Part shown: positions 25,471-35,608 of the stretch, piece after piece
How the letters are laid out: each line of letters starts with the position of its first letter
Numbering within the stretch: position 1 is the first letter of the stretch
Source of the DNA: Ferrimicrobium acidiphilum DSM 19497
GTDB taxonomy: Bacteria; Actinomycetota; Acidimicrobiia; Acidimicrobiales; Acidimicrobiaceae
Assembly (NCBI RefSeq): GCF_000949255.1
Contig: NZ_JXUW01000009.1
Coordinates: forward strand, 37 to 64,036
Length of the DNA stretch: 64,000 nt
Reading direction: 5' to 3'
Notes under the pieces: generated by a model
Seen by the model: the letters and a program-made list of their open reading frames with translations, nothing else
Database searches by the model: none
What the model was told of the DNA's origin: nothing
Program-made: the position numbers and the translations under genes

Positions 25471-26135
25471 CTTCTCTACAAGCCCGTGGTGGTGTGCGAT
25501 GATCAGCCGCCGTCTGGGATCCAGCTCGATCCCGGTGTGGTTCTAACTGAGTTTTACGCGGTGCCAGCCGATGACAAGATGCGCTCGATCGAGCCAGCGC
25601 GCGCCACTACAGCGATGGCGTAGATGACATTATCGTTGTCTGGAGCCATCTTCATCCAGGAGTGGATCTTGCAAAAGTTCGAGAATGTGGTTTTCGTTCT
25701 CCTCGAGCTGGCATTCGAATCGACCGCAGTGGATCTTGTCGATTACAGCTTCGCTCACCACAGTCGTAACAACGTTGCTGCGCCGCGACGCTCCGTGCGC
25801 AATTGAATAGCTGTGTCCTTGGCTAGTTCGGCGCCGACCTCGGCCCGGTTGGAGAGCTTGCAATTTTGGCACGAGGGGGCTCAGGCTCGCTTTGATCGAA
25901 CGGGAGCGCAAGCCCAGCCTGTAAGGGCGGGCTCAAGAGGCCGTTCAGAACGACCTATTGAGCCCCGAAGTTAGTATTGCCAACTCGACGATATGCACGT
26001 CGCTGAAGTCTTCATGCTGTCGGTCGTCGTGGAGGCTATCGCTGATACCGACCCCTCGCTCATAGAGCCACCGATGGGGGCCTTTGGTAAGCGCGTGAGA
26101 ACCTACCATTACCTATGAGATCTTGAAAGGCAGGA
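25471..26135. other. Gene-poor stretch with decayed sequence before the hut operon
   Basis: No convincing gene in 665 bases; short frames on both strands lack family features. It contains an IS605-type right-end-like hairpin (25911-25933). A good ribosome site (GAAAGGCAGG) just before 26136 belongs to the next gene. Confidence 0.45.
25911..25933 (+). repeat. IS605-type right-end-like hairpin
   Basis: AGCCC-A-GCC, loop TGTAAG, GGC-GGGCT forms a stem with one bulged A, preceded by GATCGAACGGGAGC. The layout resembles the 3' hairpins at 23962-23986 and 49226-49245. No tnpB remains next to it. Confidence 0.35.
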
Positions 26136-27338
26136 ATGAACGCATCGAAACGTCTCGACCAGCTCTTGATCCAAATCGCGGAGATTGGTCGCGACCAGGC
26201 AACCGGAGGTTACAACAGATTTGCCTACACCGAGACAGATCTCCAACTTCGTGCATTCTTTGCACAAACTGCGGAGGAGCTAGGGCTCGAGGTCGGTGTT
26301 GATGCCGCTAACAATCAGTGGGCTTGGTGGGGGGATCCAGACAGCGATCCTGAACATAACCTAGTACTTGGATCGCATCTCGATTCGGTGCCATCAGGCG
26401 GGGCTTACGATGGTCCGCTTGGAGTGCTATCGGCACTATCGGCAATAGCGGAACTGATCGGTGACGGCTTTCAGCCACGAAGTGCGGTTGGTGTGGCTAA
26501 CTTCATCGACGAGGAGGGGGCTCGCTTTGGGGTTGCGTGCCTGGGATCACGAGTCTTGACTGGCGAGACCACCTACGAACGTCTCAGCCAGCTGATCGAC
26601 TACGACGGGACCCCCTTTGTAGACGTCGTCAGCGCCACGGGAGTAGATCCGACGAGTCTTGGGCGTGACGATCGTGCGCTTTCGCGCATTGGAAGCTTCA
26701 TTGAACTCCATATAGAACAGGGCCACCAGCTCATCGATTTAGATGCCCCGATCGGACTGGCGAGCTTTATATGGCCACATGGGCGTTGGTCGACCACCTT
26801 GACCGGTACGCCCAACCACGCGGGAACCACCAGGTTAGACGAGCGCGATGACCCACTGCAGAGGGCAGCTCGCTTTGTACTTGAGCTTGGCGAGCTCGCG
26901 ATTGCTCGTGATGCCATCGCGACCTGTGGGAAGATTGTGGTTGAGCCAAATGCCGTGAATGCGATCGCGGCGACGGTCCGTCTCTGGATCGATGCAAGAG
27001 CCGATAGCCCTGACCGTCTTGCCCACCTCGCAACTGATATCGCCACGCTGGCCGAAGGGCTTGGAGGGAGGCTCGTCAACGAATCTCTCACTTCGATGAC
27101 CGCATTCTCTGCGTCGTTAAATGAGAGCCTGGGGTCGTTGTTGGAGAACCCACCTGTTATAAGTACCGGGGCGGGGCATGACGCTGGAATCCTGGCGAGC
27201 CACGGTATTCCGACGGCGATGCTCTTTGTCAGGAATCCAACCGGCGTGTCGCATTCACCCGCCGAGAGAGCGAACCGAGAGGATATGGTTGCAGGTGTTG
27301 ATGCGCTCATCAGCGTTATACGAGGATTGGCATCGTGA
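26136..27338 (+). CDS. M20-family amidase (allantoate amidohydrolase/carbamoylase type)
   Basis: Zn-dependent amidohydrolase of 400 aa. Metal-site motifs: LVLGSHLDSVPSGGAYDGPLGVL (His, Asp), FIDEEGARFGVACLGS (Glu-Glu) and ELHIEQGHQL (His), then the dimer domain with TGTPNHAGTTRLDERDD, and a C-terminal GAGHDAG and NPTGVSHSPAE. It overlaps hutF at GTGA and starts the operon. The histidine pathway via HutF ends in N-formylglutamate, normally cleaved by HutG; no hutG is present here, so this enzyme may be the deformylase. That role is inferred. Confidence 0.85.
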   Translation: MNASKRLDQLLIQIAEIGRDQATGGYNRFAYTETDLQLRAFFAQTAEELGLEVGVDAANNQWAWWGDPDSDPEHNLVLGSHLDSVPSGGAYDGPLGVLSALSAIAELIGDGFQPRSAVGVANFIDEEGARFGVACLGSRVLTGETTYERLSQLIDYDGTPFVDVVSATGVDPTSLGRDDRALSRIGSFIELHIEQGHQLIDLDAPIGLASFIWPHGRWSTTLTGTPNHAGTTRLDERDDPLQRAARFVLELGELAIARDAIATCGKIVVEPNAVNAIAATVRLWIDARADSPDRLAHLATDIATLAEGLGGRLVNESLTSMTAFSASLNESLGSLLENPPVISTGAGHDAGILASHGIPTAMLFVRNPTGVSHSPAERANREDMVAGVDALISVIRGLAS

Positions 27339-28642
27339 AGATCTATGCACAATGGGCGCTGGTTACACCGACCGACCTCCTCCCTGGGGTGATGGTGAGT
27401 GTTGAGGCGGATCGAATCGTCGGAGTAGAGAGCAAGGGACCAGAAGGAGCTGACTATCGTGTCGATCTTTTGACGCCCGGTTATGCGAACTGCCATAGTC
27501 ACGCATTCCATAGGGGCCTGCGCGGACAGACTGGGCAGGCTGGCGATTTTTGGGCGTGGCGAGAGGCGATGTATGCGTTTGCTGACACCCTGAATCCAGA
27601 GCGCTATTTTGAGTTCGCTACCCTAGTCTTTCGTGAGATGTTGCTCGCTGGATTCACGAGCGTTGGAGAGTTCCACTATCTTCACCACGACCGTCACGGT
27701 ATCGCCTATGCAGACTCTAATGCCATGGGGATAGCCCTTATCGAGGCGGCCAAGCTGGCGGGGATCCGCCTTGGACTTATCGACGTCTGCTATCTCCATG
27801 GCGGCCTTGATCGTGATGGTTATCGACCGCTTGAAGGCGCGCAGCGCCGTTTCGGCGATCAGGATCCAGATGGCTATCTAGAGCGGATTGACAGGCTCGT
27901 AGACTCTGAGACCGTCCATGTCCTCCGCGGCGTACACTCGCTGCGCGCGGTCTCGATCGACGAACTTGAGCTGGTGGTGAGGGGGGCTCCTGCTGATCCC
28001 TGGCACCTCCATCTTATGGAACAGCCCCAGGAGGTGGTGGACCTAGTCGCGTATTACGGCCAACGTCCTCTCCAGCTTCTCGAGGAGCGAGGGGTGCTCG
28101 ACCATAATGCGAACCTTGTTCACCTCAATCAGCTCGACGACGATGAGATGGCTTTGTTGGTGCGCACAGAGGCGGTAACCTGTGCCTGCCCCACCACAGA
28201 GGAGGATCTCGCTGACGGACTGTCTCCAGGTGCGAGGCTGCTCAAGGCAGGTGCGCGTGTGACCCTCGGTAGCGATCAACACACCCGCATAGACCCGTTC
28301 TTGGAGGCATCTCGCTTGGACGCGCACGAGCGACTGCGCACCCTGAAGCGATCATCGGTAAGTACCGCCGCGCTCTGGTCGGTGCTGGCTGGCCATAACT
28401 CGATCGGATTTAGCGATGTCGGAAGGCTCGAGGTCGGCGCACTTGCCGATATGGTGGCGATAGATCTCCAGGAGCTAGGAGTAGCCGGCGTCGATCCCTT
28501 CGAGGCGGTTCGTTTCGCGACACGATCAGCGGTCTCGATGGTCTGGGTCGCTGGGAAAGTAGTCGCGACCGATATCGATGAGGAGCGTCGATCACTGGGA
28601 GCGGAGCTCGCAGCGATCGTTGCACGATGGCAAAAGGAGTAA
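27335..28642 (+). CDS. hutF: Formimidoylglutamate deiminase (HutF)
   Basis: Deaminates N-formimidoyl-L-glutamate to N-formylglutamate and ammonia. 435-aa amidohydrolase-superfamily enzyme: metal ligands in [18 protein letters not shown] (His-x-His), the HutF-typical [11 protein letters not shown] and [11 protein letters not shown], a central [18 protein letters not shown] and the final Asp in [11 protein letters not shown]. It starts with GTG in an overlap with the amidase gene. The presence of HutF rather than a HutG/HutE one-step enzyme shows the two-step branch of histidine degradation. Confidence 0.93.
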   Translation: MKIYAQWALVTPTDLLPGVMVSVEADRIVGVESKGPEGADYRVDLLTPGYANCHSHAFHRGLRGQTGQAGDFWAWREAMYAFADTLNPERYFEFATLVFREMLLAGFTSVGEFHYLHHDRHGIAYADSNAMGIALIEAAKLAGIRLGLIDVCYLHGGLDRDGYRPLEGAQRRFGDQDPDGYLERIDRLVDSETVHVLRGVHSLRAVSIDELELVVRGAPADPWHLHLMEQPQEVVDLVAYYGQRPLQLLEERGVLDHNANLVHLNQLDDDEMALLVRTEAVTCACPTTEEDLADGLSPGARLLKAGARVTLGSDQHTRIDPFLEASRLDAHERLRTLKRSSVSTAALWSVLAGHNSIGFSDVGRLEVGALADMVAIDLQELGVAGVDPFEAVRFATRSAVSMVWVAGKVVATDIDEERRSLGAELAAIVARWQKE

Positions 28643-28644
28643 GA

Positions 28645-30309
28645 GTGGGTAATCGTCATGATGAGAGCCGGTCGATCAGGGCCCCGAGAGGGACCGAGCT
28701 CAGCTGCCGGAGTTGGCTGACCGAGGCCCCGTACCGAATGATCCAAAACAACCTAGATATCGAGGTTGCAGAACATCCAGAAGATCTGGTGGTCTACGGA
28801 GGAATAGGGCGTGCAGCCAGGGATTGGGAGTCTTTCGATCGGATTCTCGCAACGTTGCGCAAGCTGGCGGATGACGAGACGTTGCTGGTTCAGAGTGGAA
28901 GGCCGGTAGGAGTCTTCCCGACGCATCCAGATGCTCCAAGGGTGCTTATCGCCAACTCGAATCTGGTTCCGCACTGGGCAACCTGGGAGCACTTCGACGA
29001 ACTAGACGCCAAGGGCCTGATGATGTTTGGTCAGATGACAGCGGGAAGTTGGATCTATATCGGTTCACAAGGTATTGTGCAAGGAACCTACGAGACCTTT
29101 GTCGCCGCTGCCCAGACACACTTTGGCGGTGATCCGTTTGGGCGTTGGATTTTGACCGCCGGCCTTGGCGGAATGGGGGGCGCACAGCCTTTAGCGGCGA
29201 CGATGGCCGGCTTCTCGATGCTTGCCATCGAGTGTGACCCGAGCCGTATCGAGCTACGAATTCAGACTGGATATCTCGAACATCGAGCACTCTCACTTGA
29301 GGAGGCGATGAGGCTGCTCGAGCAGGCGAAACAATCGGGCCATCCCACCTCGATTGGCTTGCTAGGCAACGCAGCCGAGGTTATCGAGGAGATGGTGAGC
29401 CGGAACATCATTCCTGATCTGGTGACCGACCAGACGAGCGCACATGATCCTCTACGAGGATATCTCCCCGCAGGTTACAGGCTCGATGCGTGGCGTCAAG
29501 CAAGCGATCCTGCTCGGCTGGTCGCGGATGCAAAACAGTCGATGGGGCGCCATGTTCAAGCGATGCTCGCGATGGCCGACCGTGGTGCGATCGCCTTTGA
29601 CTATGGAAACAATATTCGTCAAGGCGCCTATGAAGCCGGCGTGGAGCGAGCCTTTGAGATCCCTGGATTCGTGCCCAGCTATATCCGTCCGCTCTTCTGT
29701 CGCGGTTACGGACCGTTTCGATGGGTAGCACTCTCTGGCGACCCAGAGGATATCTACGCGACAGATGCCAAAGTAAAGGAGCTTGTCGACGACGATCCCC
29801 ACCTCCACCACTGGCTCGATATGGCGAGGAAGCGTATCAAGTTTCAGGGGCTACCTGCACGAATCTGTTGGTTGGGGTTGCGCGATCGAGCTCGAGTGGG
29901 ACGTGCATTTAACGAGATGGTGGCGAGCGGAGAGCTGAGAGCACCGATTGTTATAGGTCGTGATCACCTCGATACTGGTTCGGTAGCTAGTCCGAATCGC
30001 GAGACCGAGTCGATGCGTGATGGTTCCGATGCAGTGTCTGATTGGCCGTTGCTAAACGCCATGCTCAACGTTGCTGGGGGAGCTACATGGGTATCTCTCC
30101 ACCATGGCGGTGGTGTAGGGATGGGGTACTCTCAACATGCCGGGCAGGTTATCGTGTGTGACGGTTCCCCAGAGGCGGATCGCCGACTCGCTCGGGTGCT
30201 TTTCAATGATCCTGGCACCGGCGTGATGCGCCATGCCGATGCTGGCTATCCAGAGGCCCTTGAAGAGGCCAAGCTCCGTGGGCTCAACCTTCCTTCGGTG
30301 CGAGACTAG
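28645..30309 (+). CDS. hutU: Urocanate hydratase (HutU)
   Basis: Adds water to urocanate to form imidazolonepropionate using bound NAD+. At 554 aa with GTG 28645 it is the standard length; this start is chosen over ATG 28627 because AAAAGGAG lies 5 bases upstream. Marks: [53 protein letters not shown], the NAD loop [12 protein letters not shown] and [16 protein letters not shown]. It follows hutF by 2 bases and abuts hutI. Confidence 0.96.
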   Translation: MGNRHDESRSIRAPRGTELSCRSWLTEAPYRMIQNNLDIEVAEHPEDLVVYGGIGRAARDWESFDRILATLRKLADDETLLVQSGRPVGVFPTHPDAPRVLIANSNLVPHWATWEHFDELDAKGLMMFGQMTAGSWIYIGSQGIVQGTYETFVAAAQTHFGGDPFGRWILTAGLGGMGGAQPLAATMAGFSMLAIECDPSRIELRIQTGYLEHRALSLEEAMRLLEQAKQSGHPTSIGLLGNAAEVIEEMVSRNIIPDLVTDQTSAHDPLRGYLPAGYRLDAWRQASDPARLVADAKQSMGRHVQAMLAMADRGAIAFDYGNNIRQGAYEAGVERAFEIPGFVPSYIRPLFCRGYGPFRWVALSGDPEDIYATDAKVKELVDDDPHLHHWLDMARKRIKFQGLPARICWLGLRDRARVGRAFNEMVASGELRAPIVIGRDHLDTGSVASPNRETESMRDGSDAVSDWPLLNAMLNVAGGATWVSLHHGGGVGMGYSQHAGQVIVCDGSPEADRRLARVLFNDPGTGVMRHADAGYPEALEEAKLRGLNLPSVRD

Positions 30310-31497
30310 ATGAGCGAGCTCCTATTCGGGAACTGCTCACTCGCTGACGTGGATGCCAGTGGCGCACTTCGCTTTATCGCTGACGGACTGGTGCACGTCA
30401 GAGACGACAGGATTGTTTTTGCTGGTCCACGAGCCCAGGGTCAGCATCTCACTCAACGGCTTGAGCTGCTTGACATGGAGTCGATGCTCGTCACCCCAGG
30501 ACTCATCGACTGTCACACCCATCTGATCTATGCCGGTGATCGCTTGGGCGATCTATTGGCCCAGCGTGATCCAGACGATCCGAGTCGTGATCGGTTTGAG
30601 TCGGGCGGGATCCTGGCGACTGTGAACGCCACGAACCAGGCATCGCGAGCGTCGTTGGCCACGCTCGCTCGTAGCCGTATAGATCAGATGGCAGACCATG
30701 GGGTGACGACGGTGGAGGTGAAGTCGGGTTATGGTCTCTCGATGGAGGGCGAGCGTCGTCTTCTTGAGATTGCTCGCTCGCTCTCGGGGTATCGAGGCAT
30801 CGAGGTTATAACCTCATTTCTGGGTGCTCATGCGCTGCCGACGGCCTATGCATCTCGGCCAGCCGACTACATCGCGCTATTGACCAAGGAGGTGATGCCG
30901 ACGTTGGCAGCCGAGGGTCTTATCGACATGGTGGACTGCTTCATCGATCCGGAGGGCTTCTCTGCCTCGATCGTTACCCCCTACCTCGAGCGCGCCAGCG
31001 AGCTTGGCCTACCGATCCGTGCTCATGTCGATCAGTTTGGTGCCGCTGGGGGAGGAGAGCTCGCGCTCAGCTTTGGTGCGCGTTCAATCGATCATATCGA
31101 ACACCTTTCAAGCGCTGCTTTGGCGACTGCTCGCGGGTCTGGGACGGTGGCGGTGCTGCTCCCGTTCGCCTACCTGCATAAGAGTCTCACGAGTATCCCG
31201 CCGATTATGGGCCTGAGAGATAACCAAGTGCCGATGGCGGTCGCGACCGATCTCAATCCAGGCACCTCTCCAACGGCCAGCTTGTTGCTTGCGGCCTATC
31301 TGTCTGTAACCCTCTACGGACTGCGCCCGGTCGAGGCTTTTGCGGGTATCACCCGTCGTGCGGCTGAGGCACTCGGGCTCAGCGATCGTGGCAGATTGGA
31401 CCCGGGCTGTAGGGCAGATCTTGTGGCATGGGAGGTTGGTCACCCTTATGAGCTAGTAGCAAGCGTGTTTGACAGAAGGGCTCATCGGCTTGGCTAA
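30310..31497 (+). CDS. hutI: Imidazolonepropionase (HutI)
   Basis: Opens the imidazolone ring to give N-formimidoyl-glutamate. 395 aa with amidohydrolase motifs VTPGLIDCHTHLIYAGDR, the substrate region SGGGI-like ESGGILATV, VEVKSGYGLS, TSFLGAHALP, RAHVDQFGA and ATDLNPGTSP. Its ATG follows the hutU stop directly. It is the last gene of the four-gene operon; hutH, which makes urocanate, must lie elsewhere. Confidence 0.95.
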   Translation: MSELLFGNCSLADVDASGALRFIADGLVHVRDDRIVFAGPRAQGQHLTQRLELLDMESMLVTPGLIDCHTHLIYAGDRLGDLLAQRDPDDPSRDRFESGGILATVNATNQASRASLATLARSRIDQMADHGVTTVEVKSGYGLSMEGERRLLEIARSLSGYRGIEVITSFLGAHALPTAYASRPADYIALLTKEVMPTLAAEGLIDMVDCFIDPEGFSASIVTPYLERASELGLPIRAHVDQFGAAGGGELALSFGARSIDHIEHLSSAALATARGSGTVAVLLPFAYLHKSLTSIPPIMGLRDNQVPMAVATDLNPGTSPTASLLLAAYLSVTLYGLRPVEAFAGITRRAAEALGLSDRGRLDPGCRADLVAWEVGHPYELVASVFDRRAHRLG

Positions 31498-31647
31498 GCC
31501 TTGATGGGCTAGCACGATCACGGTGGGTTTCGCACTCTTCATGAGAAGTTTGAGAGACCAGCTCGCGAGCCGATGATCGTTGAGGGAACGAGAAACCAAG
31601 TAGGCTAACTAGTCAGTTGTAACGCTGACCCCCTCTAGGAGCACTCT

Positions 31648-32490
31648 ATGCCAACTAACACTACCAAACGAAGCCGAGGACCGTTGGCGGTCGGGCTTGT
31701 GGTGGTTGTGATCATCGCTATCGTCGTGACCTTCCTGGTGACTCGTAAGTCGAACCAGTCGGCATCGACGCCTACATCGGCGGCGCTAGGCTCTGCTGTG
31801 CCAAAGAACGTGCTTGCTAGGGCGACCAACATTCCAGAGAGTGTGTTAAAGACTGTCGGTGTCGATCCAGCGCTTGTAGCTGCCCCGCAGGTTATAAAGG
31901 GGGGTAAGCCGCTTACATTGAATGGCAAACCGGAGCTTCTCTATGTAGGAGCGGAGTTTTGCCCTTACTGTGCAGCCGAACGATGGGCGCTGGTAGGCGC
32001 ACTCTCGAAGTTTGGAAGTTTCAATGGGTTGGAGCTGATGGAGTCGAGCAGCACGGATGTCTACCCCAACACCAATACCTTCTCGTTCCTACACGCAAGC
32101 TATAGCTCGCCTTACCTCTCGCTGGTGACTCGCGAGATCGAGACCCGAACCCATGCCCCCCTGCAGACCTTGACCACTAAGGAGAATGATCTCCTTAACC
32201 TCTATGACGTACCTCCGTACGTCCCAAATACCCAGGACAGTGGTTCAATTCCGTTTGTAGACTTTGCAAACAAGTTCGTGATAGATGGGGCCAGCTACTC
32301 GCCGCAGGTACTCGCCGGCTTGAACTGGCAAACCATCGCCGCTACGCTTTCGGACCCGACTTCGCCTGTGGCAAAGTCGATTGGAGGCACAGTCAACGAG
32401 ATCACCGCCGCCGTGTGTGTGCTGACGCATAACAAACCAGGATCTGTATGCAAGACGTCACTCATTCAGGGACTCCAGAAGAAGTTGTAG
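31648..32490 (+). CDS. DUF929 thioredoxin-like membrane-anchored protein
   Basis: One N-terminal membrane helix (about 12-31), a Ser/Thr-rich linker, then a thioredoxin-like domain with the redox motif [10 protein letters not shown] (C-x-x-C at about 106-109), and [17 protein letters not shown]. It was first known in archaea and is frequent in actinobacteria. Being paired with a VKOR gene, it is probably the periplasm-side oxidant of substrate thiols (DsbA-like). AGGAG lies 8 bases before the ATG. Confidence 0.85.
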   Translation: MPTNTTKRSRGPLAVGLVVVVIIAIVVTFLVTRKSNQSASTPTSAALGSAVPKNVLARATNIPESVLKTVGVDPALVAAPQVIKGGKPLTLNGKPELLYVGAEFCPYCAAERWALVGALSKFGSFNGLELMESSSTDVYPNTNTFSFLHASYSSPYLSLVTREIETRTHAPLQTLTTKENDLLNLYDVPPYVPNTQDSGSIPFVDFANKFVIDGASYSPQVLAGLNWQTIAATLSDPTSPVAKSIGGTVNEITAAVCVLTHNKPGSVCKTSLIQGLQKKL

Positions 32491-32948
32491 CCGGTTACCC
32501 CGCGTGGGTGATCTGGCTCGTTCGTCTGCTGGCACTCGGTGCGCTTGGTGTTGCGATCTATCTGACCATTGCCCACTATGACACCAAGGTTGCCTTGTTA
32601 TGTCCAAACAACTCAACGATCAACTGCCAGGAGGTCACCACCTCACCGCAGTCGGTGATCTTTGGGATCCCAGTCGCTGTCCTTGGTCTCGCCTATTACG
32701 TTGTCGTCTCGATCCTCGCCTGGTGGCCAAGGGCGAAGACGAGTGCCGGTTTTGAGATGCTTCGTCTGCTGGTCGCTCTCGGGGGAGTGGGGTTCATTCT
32801 CTACCTGGTCTACGCTGAGATTGTCGAAATTGGAGCTATCTGTCTCTGGTGCACCAGCGTCCATGTCCTCACGGTGCTCATCTTCTTGGTCTTACTCTAT
32901 GCGTGGATGACCTACCGAGACCGTCTAGATACAACCACTCGATCCTGA
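32448..32948 (+). CDS. Vitamin K epoxide reductase (VKOR) family protein
   Basis: Four to five membrane helices. The loop cysteine pair lies in [14 protein letters not shown], the conserved Ser and glycines in [16 protein letters not shown], and the active C-x-x-C in [10 protein letters not shown]. In actinobacteria VKOR replaces DsbB and re-oxidises a thioredoxin-like partner with quinone. It overlaps the DUF929 gene by 43 bases, showing tight coupling of the pair. Confidence 0.92.
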   Translation: MQDVTHSGTPEEVVAGYPAWVIWLVRLLALGALGVAIYLTIAHYDTKVALLCPNNSTINCQEVTTSPQSVIFGIPVAVLGLAYYVVVSILAWWPRAKTSAGFEMLRLLVALGGVGFILYLVYAEIVEIGAICLWCTSVHVLTVLIFLVLLYAWMTYRDRLDTTTRS

Positions 32949-33059
32949 GGACTAGGCCACCTAGGTTGGTGAGTCGAAGCCCTAACCGCATCGTCTCTGG
33001 GTTGGTTATCATAGGTGCCGACCGGATGGAGGAGCGGTAGAGGTGGCTGGGCAGCGGCT

Positions 33060-35018
33060 CTATTGCTCATGTACGAATGGTTCTGTCGATCCAGCCGAGC
33101 CCGGAGCACCAGCTATCTGCTCTCGGTCTCCTGCGAGATCGTCCACGACGAGTACGACTCGTGCAATGACGACTCGTGGTTCGAAGTTAAAGGCCGAACT
33201 CAGCACCAGATTGAGCTGGTTGTGAAGCAGCCGATGGCGTAATTTGTGTGGCTCAAGCACTGGTATCAAGAGGATGATCCGGTCGTAGTCGAGCAGCTTG
33301 TTGGCTATGAAGTCTCTTACCGGTTCGGTAATCGATTGGTAATCAGTGTTGATCAGTTCGAGTTCGACTCCAGGATCCCAATCGTTCCACTGTTGTTGTA
33401 GCTCTGTCGCCACCGCGTGCTGGTCGGGAAGCACGACACGGATAGCGATCTGGGTTTGTGCGAGCTCTTTGGCTGTGCTGAGGGCGGTAGCCGTTAGACG
33501 GGAGATGTTAGTTACAGGAATCACCACCAACAGTGACTCGTCTTGGCCCACTATCGGTTTGGTATCGAGCCCAAGAACACCTTGAACACGCTGATAGTAG
33601 GAGTGGATCCGCAGGAATAGCAGGATGAGGAGGGGAACCACAACAACGACGATCCAGGCACCTCCAAAGAACTTGGTCGCGATGAAGATGATGGTAGCAA
33701 GGGCGGTCAGAACTGCTCCAACCCCGTTGAGCGCCGCCCTTACTTGCCACCGCGATGGCTTAGCACGAGACCAGTGGATCACCATCCCGGTTTGGGCAAG
33801 CGTGAAGCCGGTGAAGACCCCGATAGCAAACATCGGAATCAGGGTATTGGTGTTGCCGTTGACCCCAATGAGAAGTAGTGCAGATAGTATCGCTAGAACG
33901 ATGATCCCTCTGGCGAGCACCATGCGGTCGCTTCGCAGAGCGAAGAAGTGGGGGAGGTAGCCATCTTGGGCGAGAAGCCCCGCAAGGAGAGGTAGCCCCC
34001 CAAAAGACGTATTGGCGGCGAGTGCGAGTTCGAGGACGACGGCGAGGGCGATGATGTAGTAGAGGACCCCGTGACCGATAGCGATGACCATAATCTGGTT
34101 GAGTACGGTGTTGTTCGTCCTCGGGCCGATATGAAAATGTCCAGCAAGAATTGCTAGACCTATCAGCATTACTCCAAGAATTACTCCAAGAAGAAGCTCT
34201 GTACGCTTAGCGTGGCGTACTCGAGGTTGGCGGAAGGTCGGGACTCCATTCGCAATCGCCTCCACTCCCGTGAGCGCGCTGCAGCCAGAGGAGAAGGCCT
34301 TCAGAATGAGCAGTATCGAGATCGTCTCGATGGGGTGTGACGTGACTAACGACACTCCTTGTGCGTGGGCATGTGGGGCGAGTGGGTGAACGAGGCCAAA
34401 GATGATAACGAGAAAGAGACCAAGAACGAAGACCGCTGTTGGTAGGAAGAATGCGCGAGCTGCATCGCCGAGACCTCGGAGGTTGAGCAAGGTGACGACG
34501 AGCAGAATCGCTATGCAGAGCGGAACCGTCAAGGAAGAAAGTGTCGGGAATGCGGAGACTAGTGCCTCTACTCCCGCAGACACCGAGACCGCCACGGTGA
34601 GCGTGTAGTCGACGATTAAGGAGGCTCCAGCGAGCAAGGAGATTCCGCGACCGAGATTTGCCTTGGATACCGCATAACAACCTCCACCCTCGGGGTATCC
34701 CTCTATGACTTGGCGATAGGAGATGACGAGGATGGCGAGTAAGACCACGATGGCGATCGTGATTGGAAGGACCAGGTGTAGGGCTCCCAGACCCGCCGTC
34801 GCGAGAACCACCATAATCGCCTCGGGGCCGTAGGCGACCGAGGTGAGGGCATCGAGAGACAGCGCGGGCAACCCGGAAAACGTGGAGATCTCCTCGGATT
34901 TCATCTCAGTCGAACGCAGCGGCTTCCCGATGACGAGCCTGAAGGCGCTGTTCGCCAGTCCTCCCCGATCCCGATGACTGTTCGCGGGAGGAACAGGGGA
35001 CGGAGTTGTCTCAGGCAT
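33060..35018 (-). CDS. KimA-like APC-superfamily transporter (probable K+ uptake)
   Basis: 652 aa: about 12 membrane helices (about 50-480) and a C-terminal soluble domain of about 150 residues. FSGLPALSLDALTSVAYGPEAIMV and YPEGGGCYAVSKANLG are typical of the KimA/YdaO branch, whose members import K+ with protons and are held back by c-di-AMP through the C-terminal domain. General amino-acid permeases are shorter and lack that domain. No ydaO-type riboswitch is recognisable upstream. The extreme C-terminus is Gly/Ala-rich and unconserved. Confidence 0.75.
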   Translation of the reverse strand: MPETTPSPVPPANSHRDRGGLANSAFRLVIGKPLRSTEMKSEEISTFSGLPALSLDALTSVAYGPEAIMVVLATAGLGALHLVLPITIAIVVLLAILVISYRQVIEGYPEGGGCYAVSKANLGRGISLLAGASLIVDYTLTVAVSVSAGVEALVSAFPTLSSLTVPLCIAILLVVTLLNLRGLGDAARAFFLPTAVFVLGLFLVIIFGLVHPLAPHAHAQGVSLVTSHPIETISILLILKAFSSGCSALTGVEAIANGVPTFRQPRVRHAKRTELLLGVILGVMLIGLAILAGHFHIGPRTNNTVLNQIMVIAIGHGVLYYIIALAVVLELALAANTSFGGLPLLAGLLAQDGYLPHFFALRSDRMVLARGIIVLAILSALLLIGVNGNTNTLIPMFAIGVFTGFTLAQTGMVIHWSRAKPSRWQVRAALNGVGAVLTALATIIFIATKFFGGAWIVVVVVPLLILLFLRIHSYYQRVQGVLGLDTKPIVGQDESLLVVIPVTNISRLTATALSTAKELAQTQIAIRVVLPDQHAVATELQQQWNDWDPGVELELINTDYQSITEPVRDFIANKLLDYDRIILLIPVLEPHKLRHRLLHNQLNLVLSSAFNFEPRVVIARVVLVVDDLAGDREQIAGAPGSAGSTEPFVHEQ

Positions 35019-35030
35019 ACCGAGATCCTA
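35019..35030 (-). promoter_or_regulatory. Leaderless-type -10 box before the KimA-like gene
   Basis: TAGGAT (35030-35025 on the minus strand), six bases, then ATG at 35018. There is no Shine-Dalgarno. Confidence 0.45.
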
Positions 35031-35061
35031 GCTCATCGGTTGTATAGTCTCGGTTGGTCAT

Positions 35062-35083
35062 CACACGAGACAACACTCGTGTG
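35062..35083. promoter_or_regulatory. 8-bp inverted repeat upstream of the KimA-like gene
   Basis: CACACGAG, loop ACAACA, CTCGTGTG: a perfect 8-bp stem about 45 bases before the transporter start. If the transcript is leaderless, this repeat lies just upstream of the core promoter and is better read as an operator for a dimeric regulator than as an RNA hairpin. Confidence 0.35.
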
Positions 35084-35207
35084 CTTGGGATCCGTTCATC
35101 TCGACTTTTTGATGCGAGGTCACGGCACGCACGCTTTGGAGTGCGACTCGGGTAGGCATCGGCGTGCCGATGCTGGTCATGGAGACACAGATCGAGCGAG
35201 AGGCTCG

Positions 35208-35480
35208 CTAGACCACCACCCGGATGTGACGACGTGCGCGAACCATAGCTTTGCGCTCAAGCTCATTGCGGCCACCCCAGATACCACGAGATTCACCCTT
35301 GGTAAGGGCCCAGTTCAGACAATCTTGTTGAACTGGGCAGCCACGGCAGACGCGTTTGGCCTGGTTTTCACGAAGCCGACGCTCTCCAGGTGACTCGCCC
35401 CTTGGCTCATCGGGTGGGAAGAAGAGATTCAACCCCCAACCTCGACATGCAGCCAGATCCCTCCAGTTTTCGCCTGTCAT
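35208..35480 (-). CDS. WhiB-family Fe-S transcription factor
   Basis: 90 aa, with the four-cysteine [4Fe-4S] site: one Cys in LAACRGWGLNLFF and three in VCRGCPVQQDCLNWAL, then the beta-turn GIWGG and a basic C-terminus (ELERKAMVRARRHIR). Starting at ATG 35480 with GGGGGG upstream gives normal length; the frame is open further but not conserved. It is divergent from the ArsA-like pair, the same arrangement as whiB4 beside Rv3679-Rv3680 in mycobacteria, so it may be a redox-sensing WhiB4-like protein. Confidence 0.92.
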   Translation of the reverse strand: MTGENWRDLAACRGWGLNLFFPPDEPRGESPGERRLRENQAKRVCRGCPVQQDCLNWALTKGESRGIWGGRNELERKAMVRARRHIRVVV

Positions 35481-35595
35481 GTTTCCCCCCATGGATAGCG
35501 AACCGCCGTTGTTTGCGGCTGTTCCGATCAGCATAGAAGCTCAGTGATGGAAAAGTCAAGCTGTGCGACTGTTCATTTTTGACTCCCATCGCGCC

Positions 35596-35608
35596 TAGGG
35601 TGAGAAGG
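35596..35608 (+). promoter_or_regulatory. Leaderless-type -10 box before the first ArsA-like gene
   Basis: TAGGGT (35596-35601) lies seven bases before GTG 35609. This supports that start over the upstream in-frame TTG/GTG codons. Confidence 0.35.

Noticed and set aside
25630-25911. 93-aa minus-strand frame before the hut operon
   Set aside because: No family features, no ribosome site, and it sits in decayed sequence.
33043-33242. Two overlapping plus-strand frames between VKOR and the KimA-like gene
   Set aside because: They lie almost wholly antisense to the C-terminus of the KimA-like gene, are low-complexity and have no ribosome site.
35156-35173. Palindrome GCATCGGC-GT-GCCGATGC as terminator of whiB
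   Set aside because: Perfect stem but a two-base loop and no T-run on either strand; function cannot be assigned.
35019-35200. Possible c-di-AMP (ydaO) riboswitch before the KimA-like gene
   Set aside because: No conserved ydaO elements could be recognised, and the -10 box suggests a leaderless transcript.
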